From NCBI GenBank assembly GCA_017610485.1, contig JAFCBY010000026.1, positions 1 to 11,893 on the forward strand: a DNA stretch of 11,893 nucleotides, read 5' to 3'. Origin of the DNA: Candidatus Falkowiibacteriota bacterium (GTDB taxonomy: Archaea > Iainarchaeota > Iainarchaeia > Iainarchaeales > GCA-2688035). The notes under the pieces are model-generated. The model saw nothing but the letters and a program-made list of their open reading frames with translations, did not search any database and was not told the origin of the DNA. The first letter of the stretch is position 1; every line of letters starts with the position of its first letter. Below, in pieces: positions 1 through 5,743 of the stretch. A program made the translations under genes and the position numbers.

Positions 1-1
1 C

Positions 2-244
2 CCCGGCTTTCGAAGAGACAAAAGGATAATTGAGGGTATTTTGAACAGGTACATTCCAACAATCACGATTCTTGGAAGCATTTTTGTTGCGCTGCTTGCA
101 GGCCTTGGAAACATGGCCCTTGGAGGCCTCTCAAGCGGAACAGGAATTTTGTTGACAGTGGGCATTGTTTACAGGCTGTACGAGCAGCTTGCAAGGGAGC
201 AGATGCTCTCAATGCACCCAATGCTCGGGAAATTGTTCAAATAA
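2..244 (+). CDS. secY: Protein translocase subunit SecY, 3' end (partial)
   Basis: This is the last 80 codons of SecY (Sec61 alpha), the channel subunit of the Sec translocon in the cytoplasmic membrane. The frame is open from base 2, so the gene begins outside the window. The fragment opens with PGFRRDKRIIE, like the conserved cytosolic loop before the last helix. A hydrophobic helix follows at about fragment residues 18-40, then a second hydrophobic stretch with GTGILLTVGIVYRLYEQ at about 47-62. A short charged tail with a MHPML motif ends the protein. TTG at 41 is an internal leucine, not a start. In many archaea secY ends the S10/spc/alpha-type ribosomal cluster and is followed by adk. 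Here adk is absent and a structured leader follows. Identification is firm from the tail motif and the context. Confidence 0.93.
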   Translation, partial: PGFRRDKRIIEGILNRYIPTITILGSIFVALLAGLGNMALGGLSSGTGILLTVGIVYRLYEQLAREQMLSMHPMLGKLFK

Positions 245-291
245 GTGGAGAGAGTAAGATGAGTTATAAGGAAAATGTGATTGTGAAGCCA

Positions 292-351
292 GTGCCATTG
301 AGCGAAGCGAAATGGCACCTTGCAACCCCAGCCGGGTTTGCGGCTACGGCT
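292..351 (+). ncRNA. Candidate structured RNA element, copy 1 (in DUF106 leader)
   Basis: Two adjacent hairpins are visible between secY and the DUF106 gene. Hairpin A has a perfect 8-bp outer stem, GTGCCATT (292-299) with AATGGCAC (311-318). Inside it, GA (300-301) faces GA (309-310), as in tandem sheared G-A pairs, closed by a small GC/GC stem with a GAA loop. Five bases (319-323) then lead into AACCCC (324-329) and hairpin B: AGCCG (330-334), loop GGTTTG (335-340), CGGCT (341-345). AACC can also pair with GGTT of the loop, which would make a compact pseudoknot. CGGCT recurs at 347-351. The same architecture is found at 10957-11013 with a compensatory change. I do not recognise a named RNA family. 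It could be a leader regulatory RNA, a stable small RNA or a mobile palindromic element. Confidence 0.55.
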
Positions 352-373
352 AAAACGGATGGTTTTTATTTGT

Positions 374-408
374 TCCCTTTTTCAATTAGTTATAGGGAGC
401 TTTTTCCC
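374..408 (+). promoter_or_regulatory. Mutually exclusive hairpins upstream of the DUF106 gene
   Basis: TCCCT (374-378) can pair with AGGGA (394-398). GGGA (395-398) can instead pair with TCCC (405-408). The two helices share the same bases, so only one can form at a time. A T-rich stretch (414-430) follows, just before the DUF106 start codon at 433, and AGCCG at 409-413 could pair with the second CGGCT of the upstream element (347-351). This resembles an attenuator or switch, but the stems are short and no regulation is shown. Confidence 0.3.
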
Positions 409-432
409 AGCCGAATTTTTGGTGGTTTTTAA

Positions 433-993
433 ATGGCAGTAGTTGACCCTGTAGTAGGCATAAGTGTGGTTGCCATAATTTTGGTAGTCATAAGCAGGTT
501 CCTGCAACGCAAAATGATTGACAAGAAAAAGCAGAAGGCAGCACAGGCAAGAATGAAGGAAAAGCAGGCAAAGATAAAGGAGCTCATGAAGAACGAGGAC
601 GAGAAAAGCAAGAACGAGATGAAACAGCTTCAGCAGGAAATTTTTGAAGAAATGAACGAAACCATGCAGGGAAGCATGAAGTACATGATTGTAAGCCTAC
701 CCTTGTTTTTGGGAGCATGGTGGCTGATGGGATACTTTTATGGGGGACAGCTGTTTACAACTCCGTTTCCAGTGCCAAAATTCGAGGGGTTTTTCATGTT
801 CAATCCGTTTACATGGGTGCCGACAAGCTGGGTTACGGCGTCAGGATATGCAAAGTGGTACATTATCAATTATTTTATAGTTGCAATTGTTTTGGGAATT
901 GCCATGAAGATAAGGGAAAAAGCGATGAATAAGTCTCCCGAAGATAAAGAAAAAAGCGATGAAAAAGTGATTTTGAATGCCGAAGAGAAGTGA
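433..993 (+). CDS. DUF106 / EMC3-TMCO1-like membrane insertase-family protein (Oxa1 superfamily)
   Basis: This 186-residue membrane protein has the layout of archaeal DUF106 proteins, relatives of YidC/Oxa1 and of eukaryotic EMC3, TMCO1 and Get1. It has an N-terminal helix (about 5-23), a long highly charged coiled coil (about 28-80, rich in K, E, Q and M) on the cytosolic side, a second membrane segment (about 83-103), a loop with FFMFNPFTWVPTSW, a third segment (about 143-161) and a charged tail. The family is thought to help insert membrane proteins and is often encoded beside secY, as here, so a role with the Sec channel is likely but inferred. The ATG has a GGTGG site at 421-425, seven bases upstream, and follows an in-frame TAA (430-432). 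The 3' end overlaps rpl34e by 17 bases. The usual adk between secY and this gene is missing. Confidence 0.88.
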   Translation: MAVVDPVVGISVVAIILVVISRFLQRKMIDKKKQKAAQARMKEKQAKIKELMKNEDEKSKNEMKQLQQEIFEEMNETMQGSMKYMIVSLPLFLGAWWLMGYFYGGQLFTTPFPVPKFEGFFMFNPFTWVPTSWVTASGYAKWYIINYFIVAIVLGIAMKIREKAMNKSPEDKEKSDEKVILNAEEK

Positions 994-1309
994 CAGAAGC
1001 AAAAAGAAAAAGTTCAGGCGAACTGCCTCAGGCAAGGCCAAAAGGATCTTTGTCAAGGGCAAGACAGGAAAGCACAAGTGTGCACTGTGTGAGAGAATAT
1101 TGCACGGCGTTCCCCATGGCAAGACAGGCGCCGAGGTAAGGAAGCTGGCCAAGACAAAAAGAAGGCCAACCGCCTTGTTTGCAGGAGTCCTTTGCAACAA
1201 GTGCAGGGCAAAAGCTGTTGCAGAAGCGGCAAAGGTTGAGGCCAAAGCAAAAAAGTTTGAGGAAGTTGAATTGAGATTGCAAAAGTATGTTAAACAGGTG
1301 AAGGGCTGA
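977..1309 (+). CDS. rpl34e: Large ribosomal subunit protein eL34
   Basis: The 110-residue protein is eL34, an archaeal/eukaryotic-specific component of the 50S subunit. It has a basic N-terminus and a zinc-ribbon with Cys pairs at 35/38 (CALC) and 73/76 (CNKC). The family signatures CERILHGVP and KRRPTALFAGVLCNKC are clear. The C-terminal third (about 77-110) is helical, charged and alanine-rich. The ATG lies inside the end of the DUF106 gene in another frame, which suggests translational coupling. In many archaea cmk (cytidylate kinase) separates rpl34e from rpl14e. Here rpl14e follows after five bases. Confidence 0.95.
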   Translation: MPKRSDRSKKKKFRRTASGKAKRIFVKGKTGKHKCALCERILHGVPHGKTGAEVRKLAKTKRRPTALFAGVLCNKCRAKAVAEAAKVEAKAKKFEEVELRLQKYVKQVKG

Positions 1310-1314
1310 GTAAA

Positions 1315-1539
1315 ATGGCAGGATTGGAAGCAGGAATGGTTTGCATTAAGCTCCAGGGCAAGGAGGCCGGAAGAAAGGCAATCGTACTGGAGTTTGACAA
1401 GAAGAAAGGGCTTGCTTTGATACAGGGCCCAAAGGTAAAGAAAAGGAAATGCAACCCAAAGCATTTGCTCCCAACAGGCAAAATTGTTAAGATAAGCAAG
1501 GGAATGAAAGCAGAGGAGATTGCAAAATTGGTTGAGTAG
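1315..1539 (+). CDS. rpl14e: Large ribosomal subunit protein eL14
   Basis: This 74-residue protein is the compact archaeal form of eL14, an SH3-like KOW-domain protein of the 50S subunit. The opening LEAGMVCIKLQGKEAGRKA matches the family's first beta strands and the conserved GREAGRK-type turn. A GPKVKKRKCNPKHLLPT segment follows, and the short C-terminal helix ends in AEEIAKLVE. The length is close to other archaeal eL14 proteins. The gene starts five bases after rpl34e. cbf5/truB, the usual downstream neighbour in several archaea, is not here; rps13 comes next. Confidence 0.93.
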   Translation: MAGLEAGMVCIKLQGKEAGRKAIVLEFDKKKGLALIQGPKVKKRKCNPKHLLPTGKIVKISKGMKAEEIAKLVE

Positions 1540-1549
1540 GTGTATTTTT

Positions 1550-2098
1550 ATGACTGAGAACGATGATTTTAGGCACATTGTCAGGATTGCCTCAAAGGAC
1601 CTGAACGGGAATTCGCCTGTCTACAGGGCGTTAACCAAAGTAAAGGGCGTTGGGATAAGGATGGCTAAGAACATGGCAATTGTGTTTGAGAAGGAAACAA
1701 AGGTTGCATTTGACAGCAAGCTTGGCTCAATGCCAGAGGAAATGGACAAAAAGTTGGAGGACATAGTGCTTTTCCCTGAAAAGCACGGCATTCCAATTTA
1801 TTGCCTAAACAGGAAAAATGATCTTGAAACCGGGCAAAACAAGCACCTAGTTATGGCAGACCTGGACTTCCAGCTTAGGACAGACCTGCAGAGGCTCGGA
1901 AAAATCAAGAGCTACAGGGGCCTAAGGCTTAGTTGGGGCCTGCCAGTAAGGGGACAGAGAACAAAAAGCACGCACAGAGGCAAAGGCAGTGCTGTCGGCG
2001 TAACAAAGAAGGACGCAAAGGGCGGAGACTCAAGCCAACCGGCAAAGAAACAGGAGACGACAAAGAAGTCGCCAGAAAAGCAGGGAAAGAAAAAGTGA
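1550..2098 (+). CDS. rps13: Small ribosomal subunit protein uS13
   Basis: uS13 sits in the head of the 30S subunit, contacts the 50S through intersubunit bridges and lies near the P-site tRNA. The 182-residue protein has the N-terminal FRHIVRIASKDLNG, the helix-two-turn-helix region (KVKGVGIRMAKNMA, about 31-44) and the signature SYRGLRLSWGLPVRGQRTK (about 121-139). After residue 144 there is a low-complexity tail of about 38 residues rich in K, G, S, Q and E, ending KKK. I chose ATG at 1550 because it begins directly before the conserved N-terminus; a longer in-frame reading from TTG at 1520 would overlap rpl14e and adds nothing conserved. TAGGTG at 1537-1542 may be the ribosome-binding site. 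Confidence 0.94.
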   Translation: MTENDDFRHIVRIASKDLNGNSPVYRALTKVKGVGIRMAKNMAIVFEKETKVAFDSKLGSMPEEMDKKLEDIVLFPEKHGIPIYCLNRKNDLETGQNKHLVMADLDFQLRTDLQRLGKIKSYRGLRLSWGLPVRGQRTKSTHRGKGSAVGVTKKDAKGGDSSQPAKKQETTKKSPEKQGKKK

Positions 2099-2110
2099 GG
2101 ATGTTGAAAC

Positions 2111-2866
2111 ATGGGTGACCCAAGAAAAACCAGGAAGAAATTCAAAAGGCCTTTGAAGATCTGGGACAATACAAACCTTGAAAGGGAAAAAATCCTTGTT
2201 CAGACATTCGGCCTGAAAAACAAGAGGGAAATCTGGAAAACTGAAACACTGCTCAGCAAGAAAAGGTACAGCGCAAGAAGCCTGCTTGCCCTCCCCCTAG
2301 AGGAAAGGATGCAAAGGGAGCAGGAACTCCTCAAAAGCCTTGCAAGGCTCGGCTTGCTGGACGAAAAAGCCAGTTTGGATGACGTGTTGACACTGACTGT
2401 GGAAAGTCTTTTGGAGAGAAGGCTGCAGACAATTGTTTTGAGAAAAGGGCTTGCCAACACTGCAAAGCAGGCAAGGCAGTTCATTACCCACGGCCACATA
2501 GCAATTGGTGGCAGAAAAGCTACAACCCCAGGCCACATGGTTACAGCTGAAGAGGAAAAAAAGCTAAGTTACTATGCTGGAAAAAAGATGGAGCTTGCGC
2601 CTGCAGAAAAGGAAGATAAAAAGGGCAAGGCAAAAGCCAAGAAGAAGACCGTAAAAGAAGAGTTTGAGGAAGCAAAGCCCCAAGCCAAAGCAGACGATGT
2701 AATGACTGCAGTGAAAGCGGCAAGGACGGCAAAAAAGGCAGAGGAATCAGGAAAAAAGCCAAAAGGTGAAGAAAAACCCGCAAAGGACGAAACAGAAAAA
2801 TCCAAAAAGAAGAAAGACAATAAAGCTGGGAAAAAAGAAGAGCCTGAAAAAGAGGTGAAAGAATGA
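2111..2866 (+). CDS. rps4: Small ribosomal subunit protein uS4 with a long charged C-terminal extension
   Basis: uS4 is a primary 16S rRNA-binding protein important for early 30S assembly and decoding accuracy. Residues 1 to about 165 match archaeal uS4, which begins MGDPRKTRKKFKRP. An S4 RNA-binding domain lies at about 103-143, with RRLQTIVLRKGLA, ARQFITHGHIAIGGRK and TTPGHMV. From about 167 to 251 the protein is low-complexity, rich in K, E and A, with no recognisable fold. Archaeal uS4 is usually about 160-185 residues, so roughly 70-85 residues are extra. The stop overlaps the rps11 start in an ATGA arrangement at 2863-2866, indicating tight coupling. Confidence 0.94.
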   Translation: MGDPRKTRKKFKRPLKIWDNTNLEREKILVQTFGLKNKREIWKTETLLSKKRYSARSLLALPLEERMQREQELLKSLARLGLLDEKASLDDVLTLTVESLLERRLQTIVLRKGLANTAKQARQFITHGHIAIGGRKATTPGHMVTAEEEKKLSYYAGKKMELAPAEKEDKKGKAKAKKKTVKEEFEEAKPQAKADDVMTAVKAARTAKKAEESGKKPKGEEKPAKDETEKSKKKKDNKAGKKEEPEKEVKE

Positions 2867-3246
2867 GTAAGAAGGGGATTATTCACATTTACGCGTCTCA
2901 CAACAACACAAAGATTTTGCTTACGGACATTACCGGTGCAGAGACCATTGCAAACAGTTCAGGCGGAGAAGTTGTAAAGGCACAGCACAAGGAAGGAAGT
3001 CCCTACGCCGCAATGAAGATTGCGGAGAACATTGCAGACAAGGCAAGGGAAAGGGGCGTAACAGAGGTCATTGTAAAAGTTAGAGGCCACGGCGGAAACA
3101 GGTCAAATTCACCGGGATCAGGCAGTGAAGCAGCAATAAAGTCATTGACAAGAGCCGGCTTGAGGATAGTCATGATTGAGAACGTGACGCCAATGCCCCA
3201 CGACGGCTGCAGAAAGAAAAAGAGGTACAGGGGAAAGAAACGCTAA
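2863..3246 (+). CDS. rps11: Small ribosomal subunit protein uS11
   Basis: uS11 lies on the 30S platform near the mRNA exit region. The 127-residue protein has the family motifs in order: IIHIYASHNNTKILLTDITG (about 6-25), the SSGGEVVKA segment, EGSPYAAMKIAE, VRGHGGNRSNSPGSGSEAA and the C-terminal VTPMPHDGCRKKKRYRGKKR. Length and motifs are normal for archaea. Its start overlaps the rps4 stop. An 87-base gap before rpoD holds an A/T-rich possible promoter. Confidence 0.96.
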   Translation: MSKKGIIHIYASHNNTKILLTDITGAETIANSSGGEVVKAQHKEGSPYAAMKIAENIADKARERGVTEVIVKVRGHGGNRSNSPGSGSEAAIKSLTRAGLRIVMIENVTPMPHDGCRKKKRYRGKKR

Positions 3247-3263
3247 AAAAAACTTTTAGAAAA

Positions 3264-3322
3264 AAATTTATCAAAAACTATCAAAAAAATTGAAAGGAAG
3301 GTATTAAAACAGTAGATAGGAG
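3264..3322 (+). promoter_or_regulatory. Possible TATA box and ribosome-binding site for rpoD
   Basis: The gap between rps11 and rpoD is very A/T-rich. An A-run followed by ATTTATC (3266-3272) resembles an archaeal BRE/TATA pair. TATCAAAAA occurs twice, at 3269 and 3279, exactly 10 bases (about one helical turn) apart. AGGAG at 3318-3322 lies 11 bases before the rpoD ATG and decides that start. The promoter is uncertain, since read-through from rps11 would serve as well. Confidence 0.35.
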
Positions 3323-3333
3323 TTGAAGTTATT

Positions 3334-4092
3334 ATGGCAATCAGCATAAAAAAATTGAAGGAAGAAAGCGGTATTTCCAAGTACATTGTCAAAGGCATAA
3401 GCCCTGCATTCATTAACGCTGTAAGACGAAGCATTATGCTACATATGCCCTGCCTTGCAATCGAAGACGTTTCAATTTACGAGAACGACTCAGTCATGTT
3501 TGATGAGTTTTTGGCGCACAGGCTCGGCATGCTGCCAATAAAGATGGATGGCAAGAGCTACAAGCTTGGCGATAAGGTAAAGATGGTGCTTGAAAAAGAA
3601 GGGCCATGCACTGTTTACAGCAAGGACATTAAAAGTACGGATCCAAAAATCGAGATTACTGACAAGAACATTCCGATTACAAAGCTTTCAAAAGGGCAAA
3701 AGATCAAGCTGGAAATGCAGGCAGTTGTCCTCTCAGGAAAAGACCATGCAAAATGGCAACCGGCAGTTGTTGGCTACAGAGAAATGCCCTCACTGGCCGT
3801 TTCAAAGGAATGCAACAACTGCGGAGACTGCGTAAAAATCTGCCCGGTGAACGTCCTTGAAATAAAGGGCAAAAAGGTTACAATGACAAACCCGGAGGAA
3901 TGCAGCATTTGCGGGGCCTGCGTAGACACCTGCAAGAAAGAGGCATTGAAACTGCAGTTTGACAAAAGCACATTTGTTTTCATCATAGAACCAATAACAG
4001 GCATGAGTGCAAAGGAAGTAATTGGAGGCACAGTCAAAGTGTTATTAGACAAAAGCAAAGAGTATTCAAAAGCCCTTCAAAAGATAAAATGA
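3334..4092 (+). CDS. rpoD: DNA-directed RNA polymerase subunit D with two [4Fe-4S] cluster motifs
   Basis: RpoD (counterpart of eukaryotic RPB3/RPAC1 and bacterial alpha) pairs with subunit L to nucleate polymerase assembly. The 252-residue protein has the alpha-like dimerisation region (KGISPAFINAVRRSIMLHMP, about 20-39; DEFLAHRLGMLPI, about 57-69), an inserted ferredoxin-like domain (about 155-205) and the C-terminal dimerisation helix. The insert has two complete sets of four cysteines: 160, 163, 166, 170 (CNNCGDCVKICP) and 190, 193, 196, 200 (CSICGACVDTC). Some archaea keep one cluster or none; here both look intact, so two clusters are predicted. The tRNA-Leu gene begins 21 bases after the stop, in the arrangement known upstream of rpl18e in other archaea. 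Confidence 0.95.
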   Translation: MAISIKKLKEESGISKYIVKGISPAFINAVRRSIMLHMPCLAIEDVSIYENDSVMFDEFLAHRLGMLPIKMDGKSYKLGDKVKMVLEKEGPCTVYSKDIKSTDPKIEITDKNIPITKLSKGQKIKLEMQAVVLSGKDHAKWQPAVVGYREMPSLAVSKECNNCGDCVKICPVNVLEIKGKKVTMTNPEECSICGACVDTCKKEALKLQFDKSTFVFIIEPITGMSAKEVIGGTVKVLLDKSKEYSKALQKIK

Positions 4093-4113
4093 TTTAGGAG
4101 TGATGAAGAAAAC

Positions 4114-4234
4114 GCAGGGGTTCCCGAGCGGTCAAAGGGACAGGACTTAAGTTGTATTCATTTATGATTTTTATGGGATGCATAAGAAATCCTGTGGCTT
4201 AGTGCCTTCGAGGGTTCAAATCCCTTCCCCTGCA
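4114..4234 (+). tRNA. tRNA-Leu(UAA), with intron
   Basis: The acceptor arm is GCAGGGG (4114-4120) with CCCCTGC (4227-4233) and discriminator A at 4234. CCA is not encoded. The D arm, a long variable arm typical of tRNA-Leu and the T arm with GGTTCAAATCC are present. The anticodon stem is CAGGA/TCCTG and the anticodon is TAA (4148-4150). Removing the intron (4152-4188) leaves an 84-nt tRNA. The gene lies in the same direction between rpoD and rpl18e, so it is probably cut out of, or transcribed next to, ribosomal-protein mRNA. Confidence 0.96.
4152..4188 (+). other. Archaeal tRNA intron at position 37/38 (bulge-helix-bulge)
   Basis: The 37-base intron lies just 3' of the anticodon, at the canonical site. 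CTTA of the anticodon loop (4146-4149) pairs with TAAG near the intron end (4183-4186), forming the 4-bp central helix. Three-base bulges follow: AG^T on the 5' side and AA^A on the 3' side. The intron's own stem continues with TGTATTC (4153-4159) against GGATGCA (4176-4182), including two G-T wobbles. This is the standard substrate of the archaeal tRNA splicing endonuclease. Confidence 0.92.
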
Positions 4235-4282
4235 TTGCATGGGGATTGGAAGGACCTTAAAGCAAAAAAAAAGGTGAAGGAA

Positions 4283-4651
4283 ATGAAGAGAACAGGCCCA
4301 ACAAAGGAAAAGACAAGGAAACTTGTTGCACTGCTTGAAAAGGCAGGCAGGAAAAGCAAGTCTGCAATATGGATAGAGCTTGCTACGCGCGTGACAAAGC
4401 CAAGAAGGCACAGGCCTGACATCAACCTCTGGAAGATTGAAAAGCTTGCCAAAGTGTTCGAGGGAAAAAGCCTTGTTGTGCCAGGAAAGGTGCTTGGTTT
4501 TGGAGAGATAAGCCAAAAGGCAAGCATTGTTGCACTTGAGTTCAGCAGCCAGGCAGAAGCCAAGATAAAAAAAGCTGGCGGAGAAGGCATTCTGCTTGAA
4601 GAGGCATTGGAAAAGGGAATTAAGCCAAAAAACATGGTGATAGTGAAATGA
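4283..4651 (+). CDS. rpl18e: Large ribosomal subunit protein eL18
   Basis: eL18 is an archaeal/eukaryotic 50S protein related in fold to uL15. The 122-residue product begins MKRTGPTKEKTRKLVALLEKAGRKSK and contains IWIELATRVTKPRRHRPDINLWKI (about 29-52), both characteristic, followed by the VVPGKVLG turn and a C-terminal core. The length is typical for archaea. ATG at 4283 is preceded by AGGTGAAGG (4272-4280), a good ribosome-binding site. A reading that starts further upstream would run through the tRNA and is wrong. The stop overlaps the rpl13 start as ATGA (4648-4651). Confidence 0.95.
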   Translation: MKRTGPTKEKTRKLVALLEKAGRKSKSAIWIELATRVTKPRRHRPDINLWKIEKLAKVFEGKSLVVPGKVLGFGEISQKASIVALEFSSQAEAKIKKAGGEGILLEEALEKGIKPKNMVIVK

Positions 4652-5061
4652 TTCTGATAAACGCTGAGAACCAGGTAATAGGAAGGCTTGCCACCTTTGT
4701 TGCAAAAAAGGCACTGCAAGGAGAAGAAGTAACCATAGTCAATGCCGAGAAGGCAATAATAACCGGCTCAAAAAAGGACGCAGTGCGAAAATACAGAAGC
4801 AAAATGGACATTAGGGGCAAGGGAAACCCCGAAAAAGGCCCAAAATTCAGCAGAATGCCGGACAGAGTTTTGAGAAGGTCCATAAGAGGAATGCTTCCCT
4901 GGAAAAGCAGCAGGGGCAGGGACGCATACAGAAAAGTTCACGCTTACATCGGCATACCAGAAGAATTTGAAGGAAAAGCATTTGCAGAACTGCCAGAAAG
5001 GCAGGTTAAAAAGTTTGTAGAGCTTGGCATTGTTTGCAAGCTGCTTGGAGCAAAGTGGTAA
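4648..5061 (+). CDS. rpl13: Large ribosomal subunit protein uL13
   Basis: uL13 binds 23S rRNA early in 50S assembly. The 137-residue protein shows the family features: INAENQVIGRLATFVAKKAL at the start (about 4-23), a VNAEKAIITGSK segment (about 31-42) and the core RVLRRSIRGMLPWKSSRGRDAYR (about 73-95), which holds the conserved RGMLP-type signature. The length is normal. It is coupled to rpl18e by a 4-base overlap and separated from rps9 by three bases, matching the conserved L18e-L13-S9 unit of archaea. Confidence 0.96.
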   Translation: MILINAENQVIGRLATFVAKKALQGEEVTIVNAEKAIITGSKKDAVRKYRSKMDIRGKGNPEKGPKFSRMPDRVLRRSIRGMLPWKSSRGRDAYRKVHAYIGIPEEFEGKAFAELPERQVKKFVELGIVCKLLGAKW

Positions 5062-5064
5062 AAA

Positions 5065-5496
5065 ATGACTACGATTGTAAAAAAGAAAAAGAAGAGAAAA
5101 ACAGGCCTAAACATAAAGGCAAAGAAGAAAAGGGCTGCTGCAAGAGCAGTTGTAAAAAAGGGAAGCGGAAAGATAAAGGTCAACAAGCGAGATTTAGGGG
5201 TTTTTGAGCCACGCTACCTAAAAGAGTTTATAGAAGAGCCGCTGCACATACTGCCTGACGTGGCAAAGGAAGTGGACATTAAAGTGAATGTTAAGGGCGG
5301 TGGATTCATGAGCCAGGGCGCAGCAACAAGAAGTGCGATTGCAAAAAGCCTTGTGCTTTACAGCAAGGATGCAAAGGCAAAACAGGCAATGCTTGCCTAC
5401 GACAGATTGCTTTTGGTTGACGACGTTAGAAGAGTGGAAAGCAAAAAGCCTTTGGGAACAAAGGCCAGGAAGAAAAAGCAAAAGAGCAAAAGATAA
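5065..5496 (+). CDS. rps9: Small ribosomal subunit protein uS9
   Basis: uS9 is in the 30S head; its C-terminal tail reaches the P-site tRNA. The 143-residue protein has an unusually lysine-rich N-terminal segment (about 1-25, KKKKKRKTG then KAKKKRAAARA) before the normal start of the fold (ARAVVKKGSGKIKVN). The core includes VKGGGFMSQGAATRSAIAKSLV (about 76-97) and DRLLLVDDVRRVESKKPLG. The tail ends KKQKSKR, where most uS9 proteins end in KSYR-like sequence, so the usual tyrosine is replaced by lysine. Archaeal uS9 is commonly about 130-135 residues, so the N-terminal extension is modest. Confidence 0.95.
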   Translation: MTTIVKKKKKRKTGLNIKAKKKRAAARAVVKKGSGKIKVNKRDLGVFEPRYLKEFIEEPLHILPDVAKEVDIKVNVKGGGFMSQGAATRSAIAKSLVLYSKDAKAKQAMLAYDRLLLVDDVRRVESKKPLGTKARKKKQKSKR

Positions 5497-5543
5497 AGCC
5501 AATGGAAAAAAATTAGGAAAAAAAATGAAAAGGTGAGAAAAAT

Positions 5544-5738
5544 ATGATGGTTCCAATTAGGTGTTTCAGCTGCGGAAAGCCCCTTGCAAGTGAATACGAA
5601 GAATTCAAAAAGCGCGTGGACAAAGGGGAAAAGCCGGACAAAGTTATGGACGAGCTCGGCATAAAAAGATACTGTTGCAGGAGAATGGTTTTTTCACAGG
5701 CTGACCTAATAGATGACATTGCAAAATACGAGAGTTGA
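5544..5738 (+). CDS. rpoN: DNA-directed RNA polymerase subunit N
   Basis: RpoN (RPB10 homologue) is a small zinc-bundle subunit that stabilises the D-L-N-P assembly platform of archaeal RNA polymerase. The 64-residue protein has the diagnostic CFSC (Cys 7 and 10) and CCRR (Cys 44 and 45) motifs, with PIRCFSCGKPL at the start and ELGIKRYCCRRM in the middle. Length is normal. Two ATG codons are adjacent (5544 and 5547). AGGTGAG at 5531-5537 favours the first. rpoK, often the next gene in archaea, is not here; rps2 follows within a few bases. Confidence 0.95.
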   Translation: MMVPIRCFSCGKPLASEYEEFKKRVDKGEKPDKVMDELGIKRYCCRRMVFSQADLIDDIAKYES

Positions 5739-5743
5739 AAATT

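Noticed and set aside
292..346. Box C/D or H/ACA guide RNA, hammerhead-type ribozyme or fluoride riboswitch as an identity for the repeated element
   Set aside because: No RUGAUGA/CUGA boxes, no CUGAUGA...GAAA core, no guide pocket with a correctly spaced ACA in both copies and no match to the fluoride aptamer core that I can recall.
259..432. A 57-codon open frame in the secY-DUF106 gap, with GGAG upstream and a stop directly before the DUF106 ATG
   Set aside because: Its middle is the structured element, whose second copy has a 5-base length difference that breaks this frame, and the product has no recognisable features. A small translated leader cannot be excluded, but the structure explains the sequence better.
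841..1578. Long antisense open frame (245 codons) opposite DUF106, rpl34e and rpl14e
   Set aside because: It is a shadow of three clear + strand genes; its Leu/Phe/Ser-rich composition is what antisense reading of Lys-rich genes gives.
2600..2860. Possible tandem repeats in the uS4 tail coding region
   Set aside because: The Lys/Glu/Ala codons make it look repetitive, but I find no regular repeat unit; it is low-complexity sequence.
4178..4282. Upstream extension of the rpl18e frame
   Set aside because: It would begin inside the tRNA-Leu intron and translate the tRNA. The ATG at 4283 has a good ribosome-binding site and the conserved N-terminus.
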